Positions 24,873-34,270 of a stretch of DNA of 64,000 bases are shown here, one piece after another. The stretch's first letter is position 1, and every line of letters begins with the position of its first letter. The DNA comes from Aggregatibacter aphrophilus ATCC 33389 (GTDB taxonomy: Bacteria; Pseudomonadota; Gammaproteobacteria; Enterobacterales; Pasteurellaceae). The notes beneath the pieces were generated by a model. The model saw nothing but the letters and a program-made list of their open reading frames with translations, was not told the origin of the DNA and did not search any database. Where the stretch lies: NCBI RefSeq assembly GCF_900636915.1, contig NZ_LR134327.1, forward strand, positions 310,001 through 374,000, in the 5' to 3' direction. The position numbers and the translations under genes were made by a program.

Positions 24873-25571
24873 ATGCGTGTTAAGTTTAAAAACAACTCAT
24901 CAATAGGAAGTCGAATTAGAGAGTTAAGAGAGCAGAAAAAAATCTCCAGAAATGCCATGGCAGAGAATTTGGGGCTTTCGTTATCTGCCTTGCAGAATTG
25001 GGAAACAAGTCAAACTGAGCCTATAGCTTCAATGATTATTACCCTTGCGGAAGAATTAGGGGTTGAGCCTAGTTATTTACTAACTGGCGAGAAGAACGGG
25101 GATGTTGATAGTCCTCCGATTAAACGCGCACAAAAGCACGAAATAAGCGGAGTTTCAATGATTGACTGCTTTTGTTCGGTAAACGTGTCGGCAGGCTTTG
25201 GCAGCTTTAACGAGGGCGTAACCGCGCCCGACGGGCAAGTGCCATATTCGGACAGCCTGTTGCAAAAGCTCGGCATTAAACCAACGCACGCCGCCGTATT
25301 TTGGGCAGATGGCACATCCATGCGCCCAACCATTGATGACGGCGATCAGATGTTGGTTGACCTCTCTAAAAAAGAGATCAAGGGCGATAAAATCTATTTA
25401 GTGCAAAACGGCGAAAGCGTGTGGGTTAAGCGTGTAAAACTCAACTGGAACGGCATAGAGCTCATTTCAGACAACAAAGAAGAGTACGCCCCGATAACGC
25501 TAACCAAAGAGGAAGCGGACAATTTAGAGATAATCGGACAAGTTGCCTACATCGGCAAAAGCGTAATTTAA
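24873..25571 (+). CDS. phage repressor, LexA/CI-type (HTH + S24 peptidase)
   Basis: I choose ATG at 24873 (232 residues, MRVKFKNNSS) because an operator-like repeat ends right before it; an upstream TTG at 24807 is in frame but has no ribosome site. An N-terminal Cro/CI helix-turn-helix (about 10-65) is joined to an S24 peptidase-type domain with the self-cleavage site A107-G108 (SAGFG), Ser149 (GTSMRP) and Lys186 (WVKRVK). It is the only plus-strand gene in the prophage and would keep it silent; RecA-type signals could trigger cleavage. A terminator follows. Confidence 0.92.
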   Translation: MRVKFKNNSSIGSRIRELREQKKISRNAMAENLGLSLSALQNWETSQTEPIASMIITLAEELGVEPSYLLTGEKNGDVDSPPIKRAQKHEISGVSMIDCFCSVNVSAGFGSFNEGVTAPDGQVPYSDSLLQKLGIKPTHAAVFWADGTSMRPTIDDGDQMLVDLSKKEIKGDKIYLVQNGESVWVKRVKLNWNGIELISDNKEEYAPITLTKEEADNLEIIGQVAYIGKSVI

Positions 25572-25614
25572 ACGGTCTTTAAACGTTTTTTAAACGCCTT
25601 TTTGTTTTTCTACA

Positions 25615-25812
25615 ATTAAGTGGCTAAAACCGCCCTTTTTAGATTTTAGCCACTTTTTTTCTAAAACCAACTTTAACGACAAAACCACCCAACAAAAAAG
25701 GCCAAAATTTCTTTCAGCCCTTTATTTCATTGATTCTTTCCCGCTTAATTCCGTTTAATTCAATTTAAGTCCTAACCTGTTATCAATTTCTAATATTAAG
25801 TGGTTGGGTACA
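25615..25812. other. right terminal region of the prophage with candidate transposase-binding repeats
   Basis: The terminus read inwards begins TGTACCCAACCACTTAAT; in plus orientation the phage ends ...GGTTGGGTACA at 25812. ATTAAGTGGCT (25615-25625) and ATTAAGTGGTT (25795-25805) are near-identical and lie 180 bp apart, and TTTAATT motifs recur between them, so they may be transposase-binding sites. Insertion end type TG...CA is typical of transposable phages. No gene is seen in 25661-25812. Confidence 0.65.
25618..25660 (+). terminator. rho-independent terminator of the repressor gene
   Basis: Inverted repeat AAGTGGCTAAAA (25618-25629) and TTTTAGCCACTT (25644-25655) followed by a T run. It ends the repressor transcript before the phage end. 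The strength of the stem and the T tract make read-through into cpxR' unlikely from this promoter. Confidence 0.85.
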
Positions 25813-26218
25813 CTTGCAAAAACCATTTAACGACCGTGAATTAGTCGCCCGTATTAAAGCAATTCTAAGACGTACTGCACAAGCCAATAGCGTCAAAGAT
25901 CCTGCTGATTTGGATAAAGTTGAGTTTGCCGGCATTTTGCTTTATCCAGGACGCCAACAAGCCTTATTTGGCTCAAAGGATCTTGAATTAACCGGCACAG
26001 AATTTACCTTATTACTCAAACTCATTATGAACCCAGGTCTAATTCTTACCCGTGAAGAATTAAGCCAAGAAGTTCTAGGCAAACCACTGACTCCGTTTGA
26101 TCGAGCGATTGATATGCATATGTCAAACCTACGGAAGAAATTACCTAATCGTCCTGATGACTTACCATGGTTTAAAACGCTCCGTGGTCGAGGCTATCTA
26201 TTAATTGCCGAAAAATAA
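25813..26218 (+). pseudogene. cpxR: cpxR 3' remnant, truncated by the prophage
   Basis: The reading frame enters in mid-codon at the phage end and continues TTG CAA AAA CCA TTT (L-Q-K-P-F-N-D-R-E-L-V-A-R), which is the conserved end of the receiver domain of CpxR (D-Y-L-x-K-P-F-N-D). A complete OmpR-type winged-helix domain follows (LELTGTEFTLLLKLIMNPG ... FKTLRGRGYLL). About the first 100 residues, including the phosphorylated Asp, are missing. The window shows the phage only on this side, so the other half should lie beyond it. A TTG at 25814 could start a truncated 134-residue regulator. Confidence 0.9.
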
Positions 26219-26273
26219 TCAACTAACTAAAGGCTATTCCATTTCCATATAGCCTTTTTTATCTCTAAGAATC

Positions 26274-27662
26274 ATGTTCAGAAAAGAATTTATTTTTAAC
26301 TCATTAACCATCCGAATATTTACCTTCTTCTGGTTAACATTCTCTATTTTATTAATATTTATTTTCCTGTTGCCCTATTTTGACGCACATATTTATTCCA
26401 ATCTAAAAGAATACGAAGTTGCAAAATATCAAAAAGAAATCACCACCTCTATCCGTAATAATCAAATTTCACGTATTTTGGCCGGTGTGCCTGTATTTCC
26501 AAATGATCGATTTAGCGCACATCCGGTTTTAATTGCACCAAGCGGACAAATTCTAGGCGCTTTACCAGAAGAAGAAAAATCGTTACGCCAGTTTATATTT
26601 AATAATGCAGTATTAGAACAACCGTTGAAAAAAATCTATTCCAATATTCAAATTGTTGGACCATTTTCACTTTATTTAAATCCGGAACATAACCAATCCT
26701 ATAGTTTATACTTTGTTAATCAAATTAATGCCCAGAAAGAAATCTTAAATTATATTTTTGATCGTCCATTTTTCCTGATTGTATTGGTCATTCTAATTTC
26801 TACACCATTGCTTTGGTGGCTGTCACGCAGTATCGGACAACCAATCCACAATCTGCAACTAGCCGCAAATGCCGTTGCTATCGGAAACTTGAGAATTAAT
26901 AAAGATCTTGAAACAAAAGGATTGTTAGAACTCCGCCAAGTAGGACAAAGTTTTAACCGAATGATGCAGTCTCTCGAAGAAGTGTTATTAAACCAACAAT
27001 CGTTATTATCCTCTATTTCTCACGAACTTAGAACACCACTCACCCGCTTACAGTTAGCCACGGCACTGCTACGCCGTAAATTAGGCGACAGTAGTGAAAT
27101 CCAACGAATTGATACGGAAGCACAACGTCTAGATAAAATGATCAATGACTTATTGCAACTTTCCCGTCAGCAATTACACAGTCATTTAGAAAAAAACATT
27201 TTCCCAATTCCAACATTATGGGCAGAAGTCTTAAATGATGCGGAATTTGAAGCCGCACAACGACATATTAAATTTACCGTTGTTCAGTCTATTGTCCATC
27301 CAGAAACATATTACCTAAATGGTAATCACGGCTTATTGGCAAGTGCAGTGGAAAATCTCATTAGAAATGCGTTGAAGTACACAAAATCAGCCATTGTTAT
27401 GTACATTTATATTTATGAAAATGATCTCTTCATACGTATTGAAGACAACGGAGAAGGTTTACCACAAGAAGAATACGAAAAAATTTTTAAACCATTTTAT
27501 CGTGTTGATGAAGCTCGAACTAGAAAAACAGGCGGTGCAGGGCTGGGTTTATCTATTGTAGCCAACACAGCTAAAGACCATCACGGCGCAGTATGGGCAA
27601 GAAAAAGTGGCTTAGGTGGATTAGCCGTGACTTTACGCCTACCGCTTTGGATTGCCAAATAA
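26274..27662 (+). CDS. cpxA: CpxA-type sensor histidine kinase
   Basis: 462 residues: inner-membrane segment about 13-35, periplasmic sensor about 36-160, second membrane segment about 163-182, HAMP linker, then HisKA with phosphorylated H250 (SSISHELRTPLTRL), N box (VENLIRNALKY), G1 (DNGEGLP) and G2 (GGAGLGLSIV). CpxA senses misfolded envelope proteins and phosphorylates CpxR. Its response regulator is destroyed by the adjacent prophage insertion, so this kinase probably lacks its partner. Its own promoter status is unclear. Confidence 0.93.
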   Translation: MFRKEFIFNSLTIRIFTFFWLTFSILLIFIFLLPYFDAHIYSNLKEYEVAKYQKEITTSIRNNQISRILAGVPVFPNDRFSAHPVLIAPSGQILGALPEEEKSLRQFIFNNAVLEQPLKKIYSNIQIVGPFSLYLNPEHNQSYSLYFVNQINAQKEILNYIFDRPFFLIVLVILISTPLLWWLSRSIGQPIHNLQLAANAVAIGNLRINKDLETKGLLELRQVGQSFNRMMQSLEEVLLNQQSLLSSISHELRTPLTRLQLATALLRRKLGDSSEIQRIDTEAQRLDKMINDLLQLSRQQLHSHLEKNIFPIPTLWAEVLNDAEFEAAQRHIKFTVVQSIVHPETYYLNGNHGLLASAVENLIRNALKYTKSAIVMYIYIYENDLFIRIEDNGEGLPQEEYEKIFKPFYRVDEARTRKTGGAGLGLSIVANTAKDHHGAVWARKSGLGGLAVTLRLPLWIAK

Positions 27663-27671
27663 TTTCTATTA

Positions 27672-27718
27672 CAAAACAAAGAACTCTATGGATCATCAAT
27701 AGGGTTCTTTGTTTTTCG
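27672..27718. terminator. bidirectional hairpin terminator between cpxA and gltS
   Basis: ACAAAGAACTCTAT ... ATAGGGTTCTTTGT with one internal mismatch forms a long stem with a T run on the plus strand and an A run giving T on the minus strand. The two convergent genes end at 27662 and 27729. Confidence 0.8.
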
Positions 27719-27728
27719 TATCAGGTGA

Positions 27729-28937
27729 TCAATGTAGGTATTTTACGACTTCCATAAATACTTTTAGTACAGCAGCATTTACCAAATCAATGAAAAACGC
27801 CCCAACCATCGGCACGATTAAGAAGGCTTTATGAGAAGGCCCAAAACGGCTGGTTATTGCTTGCATATTGGCCACGGCCGTTGGCGTAGCCCCCAAACCG
27901 AAACCACAGTGACCAGCACTTAGTACCACCGCATCATAATCTCTTCCCATTATGCGATAAGTCAAATAAATCGCAAATGCAGCCATTAATACCACTTGAA
28001 TAGCCAAAATAGCGACCACAGGTAACGCTAAACCTGCTAATTGCCATAATTTTAAGGACATCAATGCGATTGCCAAGAATAAAGATAGACCCACATTACC
28101 TAATACATCTACAGCAGAATCGGCAACATTAAATTTGAAAATATGGGTTAACAAGTTACGAATTACCACGCCGGTAAATAAACACCATACGAACGTCGGC
28201 AACTCAATAAGTGTGCCTTTTGTTTGTATATCTAAGAACTGACCAATAAGTAAACAACATACCATCATAGTGATGGTTTCAATTAAAGAACGAGTTGTAA
28301 TCTTACGCTGATAAGTGGGATGCTCAAAAGCCTCTTGTACATCATCGACATCATCACTTTCCGGATTCTCGCCATGTTTCATTTTCCCTAATAAATGGCG
28401 TGCCACCGGACCACCGATAATACCACCGGAGACTAAACCAAAGGTTGCACAAGCCATGGCTAATTCCAAGGCGCCTTCAAGGTGGAATAACTCTGTTAGT
28501 TTACCTGCCCATGCTGCACCAGTACCATGCCCACCGGTTAATGTCACTGAACCGGCAATTAACCCGTAAGCAGGGTCAATACCAAATAATACAGAACCAC
28601 CAACACCAACAAAATTCTGTACAGAAATTAATAATGTTGCAGCAATCACGAAAATAATTAAGGGCTTACCACCTTTTATCAAACGAGCAAAGTTGGCACT
28701 TAAACCGATGGAAGAAAAAAATACCAGCATCATGGTGAACTGCAAGTTCGTATCGAAAGTAAAAGACAAACCCCACCCTTGATATAAAACGGTAAGAATA
28801 AGCGCAACTAAGAAACCGCCCACAACCGGCTCGGGAATATTATAATTTTTCAAGAAGGAAATACGTTTGACTAAGAAATAGCCTAGCAACAAAACAAAAC
28901 CTGCTAGAGCAAGGGTTTCATAGGTATTAAAATTCAT
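27729..28937 (-). CDS. gltS: sodium/glutamate symporter
   Basis: I choose ATG at 28937 (402 residues; MNFNTYETLALAGF) after AGAGGATATTCT. About ten membrane segments and the GltS signature (VVGGFLVALILTVLYQGW; TLTGGHGTGAAWAG; AGHCGFGLGATPTAVANM) identify the Na+-driven glutamate uptake protein of the inner membrane. It is separate from the neighbouring genes; a gene-free gap of about 165 bases lies upstream. Confidence 0.93.
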   Translation of the reverse strand: MNFNTYETLALAGFVLLLGYFLVKRISFLKNYNIPEPVVGGFLVALILTVLYQGWGLSFTFDTNLQFTMMLVFFSSIGLSANFARLIKGGKPLIIFVIAATLLISVQNFVGVGGSVLFGIDPAYGLIAGSVTLTGGHGTGAAWAGKLTELFHLEGALELAMACATFGLVSGGIIGGPVARHLLGKMKHGENPESDDVDDVQEAFEHPTYQRKITTRSLIETITMMVCCLLIGQFLDIQTKGTLIELPTFVWCLFTGVVIRNLLTHIFKFNVADSAVDVLGNVGLSLFLAIALMSLKLWQLAGLALPVVAILAIQVVLMAAFAIYLTYRIMGRDYDAVVLSAGHCGFGLGATPTAVANMQAITSRFGPSHKAFLIVPMVGAFFIDLVNAAVLKVFMEVVKYLH

Positions 28938-29104
28938 AGAATATCCTCTTTTTGATAGTAATTTTTCCATGACAACTTGAAATATAAAGCACAGAAAAAC
29001 TTATGCGAAGAATAAAAAATTTTTATTAATCACGAAAGGACTTTCAATTTAGCAGAAAATAAAGACCACTTCTACAAAAAACACATAAAAATACAGGTCA
29101 AACC

Positions 29105-29539
29105 TTAATTATTTAACCAAAATGTAACTGGGCCGTCATTAGTTAAGCTTACTTGCATATCCGCAGCAAATCTCCCCGTTTCCACCTTAATTTTCTCACC
29201 GCACTTTTGTACAAAGTAATCATAAAGCGCATTGGCCAATGCAGGAGGTGCGCCTTTAGAAAAACTCGGACGCAGCCCTTTTTGCGTATCCGCAGCTAAG
29301 GTAAACTGCGACACCACCAACACTTCGCCACCAATTTGTTGCACATTCAAATTCATTTTGTCATCTTCATCGCTGAAAATACGATAATTGAGTACCTTTT
29401 CCGCAAGCTTATCCGCCTTCTGGCAATCATCATCCTTTTCCACACCTAATAGCACCAACAAACCCTTACCAATTTGCCCGACCACTTCGCCCTCGACGTC
29501 CACTTTCGCCTGAGTTACCCGTTGAATTAATGCGATCAT
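29105..29539 (-). CDS. dtd: D-aminoacyl-tRNA deacylase
   Basis: 144 residues, the usual Dtd length, from ATG at 29539. SQFTLAAD at 77-84 and GPVTFWL at 136-142 are the conserved chiral-proofreading motifs (including the cross-subunit Gly-Pro). It hydrolyses D-amino acids from tRNA in the cytosol. It overlaps the upstream BrkB-family gene by 4 bases; the same dtd/yihY pairing is common in gamma-proteobacteria. Confidence 0.96.
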   Translation of the reverse strand: MIALIQRVTQAKVDVEGEVVGQIGKGLLVLLGVEKDDDCQKADKLAEKVLNYRIFSDEDDKMNLNVQQIGGEVLVVSQFTLAADTQKGLRPSFSKGAPPALANALYDYFVQKCGEKIKVETGRFAADMQVSLTNDGPVTFWLNN

Positions 29540-30372
29540 TTTGTTTCCTCTATTTGTTCTAAATTTATCATTTTTTCCGACCGCACTTCCGCCAACACTG
29601 CTGCTAATTGTGCGCCGAGTAGCACGAACGTCCAGCTTAACTGAATCCACAGTAACATAATCGGCAGAGTGGCCATCGCACCATAAATTAACTGATAAGA
29701 CGGGAATGTCACGATATACCAAGCAAAGGCCTGCTTACCCAACGTGAAAAACACGGCAGCAATAAGCGCACCGGCAGCAGAATGTTTGATGCTGACTTTT
29801 TTATTCGGCACTACCATATAAATCACAGTGAAGATAAACCACGTAGAAAGAAACGGCACAAAGCTCAATAATTTCAAGCCAAAAGAAAATCCCGATGCAT
29901 TTTCAAACATGGTTTTTACATAGGCACTGGCGGCAATACTGGTGCCAACTAACAGCGGGCCTAAGGTGAGAATGAGCCAATAAATAGCGAAAGAAGTAAA
30001 AATCGGACGAGTGCTAGTGTCATGCCAAATACTGTTTAGCGTACGGTCAATAGAATTAATCAACATTAATGCTACCACAATCAAACTGATAATCCCCACC
30101 GCGCTCATTTGCTTGGAATTATTCACAAACTCATCAATATATTGCCCTACTACATCACTCGCCGACGGAGCAAAATTGGTGAAAATAAACTCTTTCAAGG
30201 CACCGGTTACTTCGTTAAACACCGGAAATGCCGAGAAAATGGAAAATACCACCATAATTAACGGCACAATGGCAAGCATGGTGCTGTAAGTCAAATAACC
30301 GGCGGCTTGGGTTAATTTATTCTGATTAAAACGCTGCCAAAAGATCGTACAAAACGTTTTCCACTCAATCAT
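29536..30372 (-). CDS. BrkB/YihY-family inner-membrane protein
   Basis: 278 residues from ATG at 30372. The first 40 residues ([25 protein letters not shown]) and about six membrane segments match the YihY/BrkB family of unknown precise function, earlier described as UPF0761. It overlaps dtd and the upstream SEC-C protein gene by 4 bases each, so the three form an operon. The C-terminal region ends near NLEQIEETK. Confidence 0.9.
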   Translation of the reverse strand: MIEWKTFCTIFWQRFNQNKLTQAAGYLTYSTMLAIVPLIMVVFSIFSAFPVFNEVTGALKEFIFTNFAPSASDVVGQYIDEFVNNSKQMSAVGIISLIVVALMLINSIDRTLNSIWHDTSTRPIFTSFAIYWLILTLGPLLVGTSIAASAYVKTMFENASGFSFGLKLLSFVPFLSTWFIFTVIYMVVPNKKVSIKHSAAGALIAAVFFTLGKQAFAWYIVTFPSYQLIYGAMATLPIMLLWIQLSWTFVLLGAQLAAVLAEVRSEKMINLEQIEETK

Positions 30373-30842
30373 AAAAAGCCTCCGCAACAATGCTTAAATT
30401 TTTTGCCAGAACCGCACACACAAGGTTGTTTCATCGTCGGCAGCGGCACCGTTGGATCCACAAAATACCAACGCCCGTCAATTTTTACAAAAATCGAACG
30501 TTCATGATGAGATTGTTCCCCCTCCTCACCTTGAAAAACGGCGTTAAATTCCACCGCACTTTGGAGCTTGCTCAACGTCTCCGTCTTTAAAATCTGCAAA
30601 CCAAGCCATTGGGTATTTTCTGCCCAAGTTTGAATGGCCTGTACGTTTAGTAACGCCTGTTGTCTTGGCACGGTGGTTTCCACAATATAAGGCACATTTT
30701 TCAGTACATAAGCGGCATAGCGGGAACGCATGAGTTGCTCGGCGGTCTGTGGCAATTGTTCACTGGCGTGAAAACGTCCGCAACAATCTTGATAAGTTTG
30801 CTGCGATTGACAAGGGCAATTTGAATCTAAAAGTGCGGTCAT
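30369..30842 (-). CDS. YchJ-family SEC-C motif protein (UPF0225)
   Basis: 157 residues. An N-terminal cysteine motif ([13 protein letters not shown]) and a C-terminal SEC-C motif ([15 protein letters not shown]) bracket a central NTF2-like region ([21 protein letters not shown], about residues 35-57). SEC-C motifs bind zinc and mediate protein contacts. The family's role is not established. It overlaps the BrkB-like gene by 4 bases. Confidence 0.9.
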   Translation of the reverse strand: MTALLDSNCPCQSQQTYQDCCGRFHASEQLPQTAEQLMRSRYAAYVLKNVPYIVETTVPRQQALLNVQAIQTWAENTQWLGLQILKTETLSKLQSAVEFNAVFQGEEGEQSHHERSIFVKIDGRWYFVDPTVPLPTMKQPCVCGSGKKFKHCCGGFL

Positions 30843-30844
30843 TT

Positions 30845-31513
30845 TTAACTCTGTTTTTCTTGTAATTTTATCAGTTGTGAATTTAACGAACGCTTGAACG
30901 CCGGCGCCAACACCTCAAGAGCCAAGGCCTGTTCAAGCTCCTCTGCATGATTGGGTGCCGACAATAAACGGTTCAAATGACGAATGGTAAATTCAGGATG
31001 CGGACGGCTTAACAAGTGCAGTTTATCGCCTTTATGAATTACACCCGCTTGTACCACGCGCACATACCAACCGGACCAACCGGAACGATATACGGTCTGT
31101 TGAGTATTTTGATTTTCGGTATTTTTCGATAAACGTTCACAAGGCTTACGCGGTTGCGACACTTCCACCACGCCGGTGCCAATTTGAAAACGGTCTCCCA
31201 CACATACGGAATCTTCGTTCAACTCGGAAACCACAAAATTCTCACCGTAAATCGCTGTGCCCTGATAAGAAAAATTTTCATCTAATAACGCATTTAACGC
31301 CGGGAAAGAATCTTCCGACATAAAAAAGAGCGCCTTATCCACGCCGCCGTGATGGGCTTTTAATCCCACATCATTGCCTTCCGCCCCTAGCGCATGGATG
31401 TTCACCGTATCTACCGGTTGCTTGCGAATAGCACTTTCATATATTGAGCCGTCAGCAAAAGTCAGCTGTTGTACTTGCCCGACCTTAATGATCAAAATTT
31501 CTGCATTTGCCAT
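30845..31513 (-). CDS. MOSC domain protein (YiiM-like)
   Basis: 222 residues from ATG at 31513 ([15 protein letters not shown]) after GAGGAAA. The MOSC core ([22 protein letters not shown] ... [14 protein letters not shown], outlined) has the conserved cysteine of the C-terminal region of molybdenum cofactor sulfurases. YiiM-like proteins help reduce N-hydroxylated bases such as 6-hydroxylaminopurine. It begins 2 bases upstream of the YchJ-like gene's start in operon order. Confidence 0.9.
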   Translation of the reverse strand: MANAEILIIKVGQVQQLTFADGSIYESAIRKQPVDTVNIHALGAEGNDVGLKAHHGGVDKALFFMSEDSFPALNALLDENFSYQGTAIYGENFVVSELNEDSVCVGDRFQIGTGVVEVSQPRKPCERLSKNTENQNTQQTVYRSGWSGWYVRVVQAGVIHKGDKLHLLSRPHPEFTIRHLNRLLSAPNHAEELEQALALEVLAPAFKRSLNSQLIKLQEKQS

Positions 31514-31638
31514 CATTTTCCTCGTTATTATCTGAAATCTGCAGAATTATACCGTAAAAACAACTTATTTTTTGACCGCACTTCTATTTTTAAATATCAT
31601 GCGGAAAATTCATTCGCAATCCATTAGGAACAATAACA

Positions 31639-33138
31639 ATGCAATATTTATTAGCCCAAACCCCTCAAAACCAACAACTTGGTATTACCGCGAAAATGGC
31701 GAACCGCCACGGTTTAATCGCCGGTGCCACCGGCACAGGTAAAACCGTCACGTTACGCAAAATGGCGGAAGCCTTTAGTGACGATGGAGTACCGGTGTTT
31801 TTAGTGGATGTGAAAGGCGACCTTTCCGGTTTAGTGCAACCGGGTGCGATGCAAGGCAAAATCGCCGAGCGTATTGAACAATTCAATTTAGGCGGCGAAA
31901 GCTATTTGAGTGGTTACCCTGTATCCTTTTGGGACGTGTTCGGTGAAACCGGCATTCCGCTACGCACCACCATTTCCGAAATGGGGCCGTTGTTGCTCTC
32001 CCGTTTATTAAACCTCAACGCGACGCAAGAAGGTTTGCTCAACCTGGTATTCCGCGTTGCCGATGACAAAGGCTTATTGCTTATCGACCTAAAAGACCTG
32101 CGCGCAATGCTGAAATATGTGGCGGAAAATGCCAAAACCTTCCAAGTGGAATACGGCAACGTGTCTGCCGCCAGCGTAGGCGCCATTCAACGCGCCTTAT
32201 TAACCTTAGAAAACGAAGGTGCAACAAATTTATTCGGCGAGCCTGCATTAAATTTAGATGATTGGTTACAAACCCGTGACGGACGCGGCGTCATCAATGT
32301 GCTTAATTCGGAAAAATTAATTAACTCCCCACGTATGTACAGTGCGTTCTTGCTTTGGTTAATGGCGGAATTGTTTGAACAATTGCCGGAAGTGGGCGAC
32401 CCCGACAAACCGAAATTTGTGATGTTCTTTGACGAAGCACATTTACTGTTTGACGGTGCACCAAGCGTATTGGTGGATAAAGTAGAACAGGTCGTGCGTT
32501 TGATTCGTTCCAAAGGTGTGGGCATTTATTTTGTGACCCAAAACCCGTTGGACTTACCGGATACCGTGCTAGGTCAATTAGGCAACCGCGTACAACACGC
32601 CTTGCGCGCCTTTACGCCACGCGATCAAAAGGCCGTGAAATCGGCCGCGGAAACCTTCCGTTCCAACCCGAACATAAACGTGGTTGAAACCATTTCAACA
32701 CTCGGCGTAGGTCAGGCATTAGTCTCGTTCTTAGATGAAAAAGGCATGCCGACACCGGTGGAAATTGCTTATATTTTCCCACCGAAAAGCCAATTAGCGC
32801 CTATTACCGCCGAACAACGCACCGCTTGGGTGAAAGACGACGATTTATACGCTTTCTATAAAGATTATGTGGATAACGAATCTGCTTTTGAGGTGTTAAA
32901 CCAACAAGCGGATTTAGCCGCCGTAGCGCAAAAACAAGCTGAACAAGCCAAGCAGGAAGAAGAAAACGGCATTATGGGTAGTCTCAGCCGCATGATTTTC
33001 GGTACCAAAAAACGTGGCGAGCAACTGACTGTGACGGAAGAATTGGTCAGTGGCGTAGCAAAATCCGTGGGACGCAACATCCGCAACCAAATCACCAAAC
33101 AAATTATGCGTGGGATTTTGGGCGCGTTTAAAAAATAA
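31639..33138 (+). CDS. HerA-type ATPase (YjgR, DUF853)
   Basis: 499 residues. Walker A GATGTGKT at 29-36, a Walker B-like FFDEAHLL at about 263-270 (D265-E266), and RSKGVGIYFVTQNPLDLP are typical of the HerA/FtsK clade called YjgR. These proteins are hexameric DNA-dependent ATPases, but this member's function is not established. A paired uptake-signal terminator follows. An uptake signal also precedes it near 31577. Confidence 0.9.
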   Translation: MQYLLAQTPQNQQLGITAKMANRHGLIAGATGTGKTVTLRKMAEAFSDDGVPVFLVDVKGDLSGLVQPGAMQGKIAERIEQFNLGGESYLSGYPVSFWDVFGETGIPLRTTISEMGPLLLSRLLNLNATQEGLLNLVFRVADDKGLLLIDLKDLRAMLKYVAENAKTFQVEYGNVSAASVGAIQRALLTLENEGATNLFGEPALNLDDWLQTRDGRGVINVLNSEKLINSPRMYSAFLLWLMAELFEQLPEVGDPDKPKFVMFFDEAHLLFDGAPSVLVDKVEQVVRLIRSKGVGIYFVTQNPLDLPDTVLGQLGNRVQHALRAFTPRDQKAVKSAAETFRSNPNINVVETISTLGVGQALVSFLDEKGMPTPVEIAYIFPPKSQLAPITAEQRTAWVKDDDLYAFYKDYVDNESAFEVLNQQADLAAVAQKQAEQAKQEEENGIMGSLSRMIFGTKKRGEQLTVTEELVSGVAKSVGRNIRNQITKQIMRGILGAFKK

Positions 33139-33150
33139 AATTCATCCGAA

Positions 33151-33213
33151 AAATGAACCGCACTTTTTGATATTCACTGACAATATTCTCTTAAAAAGTG
33201 CGGTCATTTTTTT
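33151..33213 (+). terminator. inverted uptake-signal terminator after yjgR-like gene
   Basis: AACCGCACTTTTT and AAAAAGTGCGGTCA form a stem with a long AT-rich loop, followed by TTTTTTT. Paired Hin-type uptake signals commonly double as terminators. It separates this gene from the methyltransferase gene. Confidence 0.75.
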
Positions 33214-33237
33214 AATGTTTTTCACTCTTCATTATCC

Positions 33238-33275
33238 AGTCTTTAATTAAGAATAATTCTCATCTATAATCACGC
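33238..33275 (+). promoter_or_regulatory. probable promoter, possibly Fur-controlled, of the methyltransferase gene
   Basis: TATAAT at 33265-33270 is a good -10 box, and GAATAATTCTCAT at 33251-33263 resembles a Fur-binding sequence overlapping the spacer. Iron control of a methyltransferase is inference and needs experimental support. Confidence 0.4.
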
Positions 33276-33379
33276 CTATTAATAAGAGAAATCCCTTTTC
33301 CATGACGGCAGTTTACGCCGTACTGCCCGCCATAGCTTTATTCCACTGCAAACAAGCAGTATAAACATAAGGAGTAACT

Positions 33380-34195
33380 ATGTTTCAAATTCAAGATGCG
33401 GTCAGCGAAACCCTACTTATTCCGCTATATATGCGTTATCAAGAATCATTAAAACCCGATCCGATTATTCATGACGAATCAGCTCTGCGTCTAGTACCGC
33501 AAATCGATTACGATTTCAGTAAATTTGATACCGCCGTACACAGTTCCGTAGGTTCGGCGATTCGCGCCACATATTTGGATAACGTGACTAAAGACTTTAT
33601 TCAACGCCATCAACAACCAATTATCGTGATGGTCGGCTGCGGGTTGGACGCACGTCATGAGCGTGTCGGTGATATCGGCAAAAACACGCCTTTTTATGAA
33701 CTGGATTTGCCTGATGTCATTGCATTACGCAAGCAAATGATGCCGCTGGCGGAAAACGAAATTTTATTGCCCGCGTCAGCCTTTGAAACGGATTGGATGG
33801 ATACATTACAAACGCAATACCCGCACGCTTCGTTTTTATTTGTTATTGAAGGCGTGTTGATGTACTTCAATGAAGCGCAAGTGAAAAAACTGTTTAAAGA
33901 CTTAGCCGCCCGTTTTAGCGGTGGTGAAATCGCTTTTGATATCGGTAGCACTTGGATGAGTCGTAATTCGCAAAAACATCATGACGTAATAAAACATATG
34001 CGAGCCCAATTTGATTACGGTTGTGATGACGATCATGAAATGGAGCATTGGGCAAATAATCTGCAACTCATGTCGGCAAAATATATGTTCGATTTTCCGG
34101 CTTGGAAACGTATCGGTTTATTGAAAGCCGCCATCATGTGGATATTCCCCACAGTCCGCAAATCTTATCGTTTCTTACGGTATCGAATTATTTAA
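33380..34195 (+). CDS. class I SAM-dependent methyltransferase (LCM/Ppm1-like)
   Basis: 271 residues. The pattern VMVGCGLDARHERVG (SAM-binding motif I, residues about 91-104), then FYELDLPDVIALRKQ and FVIEGVLMYFNEAQVK is the leucine carboxyl methyltransferase-like superfamily signature. Substrate is unknown. It starts at ATG 33380 after AAGGAGTAACT and stands alone between hairpins. Confidence 0.88.
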   Translation: MFQIQDAVSETLLIPLYMRYQESLKPDPIIHDESALRLVPQIDYDFSKFDTAVHSSVGSAIRATYLDNVTKDFIQRHQQPIIVMVGCGLDARHERVGDIGKNTPFYELDLPDVIALRKQMMPLAENEILLPASAFETDWMDTLQTQYPHASFLFVIEGVLMYFNEAQVKKLFKDLAARFSGGEIAFDIGSTWMSRNSQKHHDVIKHMRAQFDYGCDDDHEMEHWANNLQLMSAKYMFDFPAWKRIGLLKAAIMWIFPTVRKSYRFLRYRII

Positions 34196-34205
34196 AATTT
34201 GAGGT

Positions 34206-34247
34206 AAAAAAAGACCGCACTTTGCTTTTCTCATTCAAAGTGCGGTC
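34206..34247. terminator. inverted uptake-signal hairpin between convergent genes
   Basis: GACCGCACTTTG ... CAAAGTGCGGTC is a perfect inverted uptake-signal pair. It stands between the plus-strand methyltransferase (stop 34195) and the minus-strand glmS (stop 34271), flanked by A- and T-rich tracts, so it can end both transcripts. Confidence 0.85.
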
Positions 34248-34270
34248 AGAATTTCAAACGTTTTTAGAGA

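Larger units (their letters stand above)
1..25812 (-). mobile_element. Mu-like transposable prophage (partial; one end outside the window)
   Basis: A nearly continuous minus-strand gene series in Mu order: repressor (opposite strand), Ner, MuA transposase, MuB ATPase, small middle genes, GemA, Mor, amidase and spanins, gp27-gp28-gp29-gp30, gpG, gpI protease/scaffold, gpT capsid, gp35-gp37, then siphovirus-type tail genes. The right end is placed at 25812: the inward-read terminus begins TGTACCC and the host cpxR reading frame resumes at 25813. No frameshift or stop is seen in the core genes, so the prophage could be functional, but the far end, tail fibre genes and attachment repeat are not visible. 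No Gam homologue is recognised. Many genes carry uptake-signal cores, which suggests long residence in Pasteurellaceae. Confidence 0.95.
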
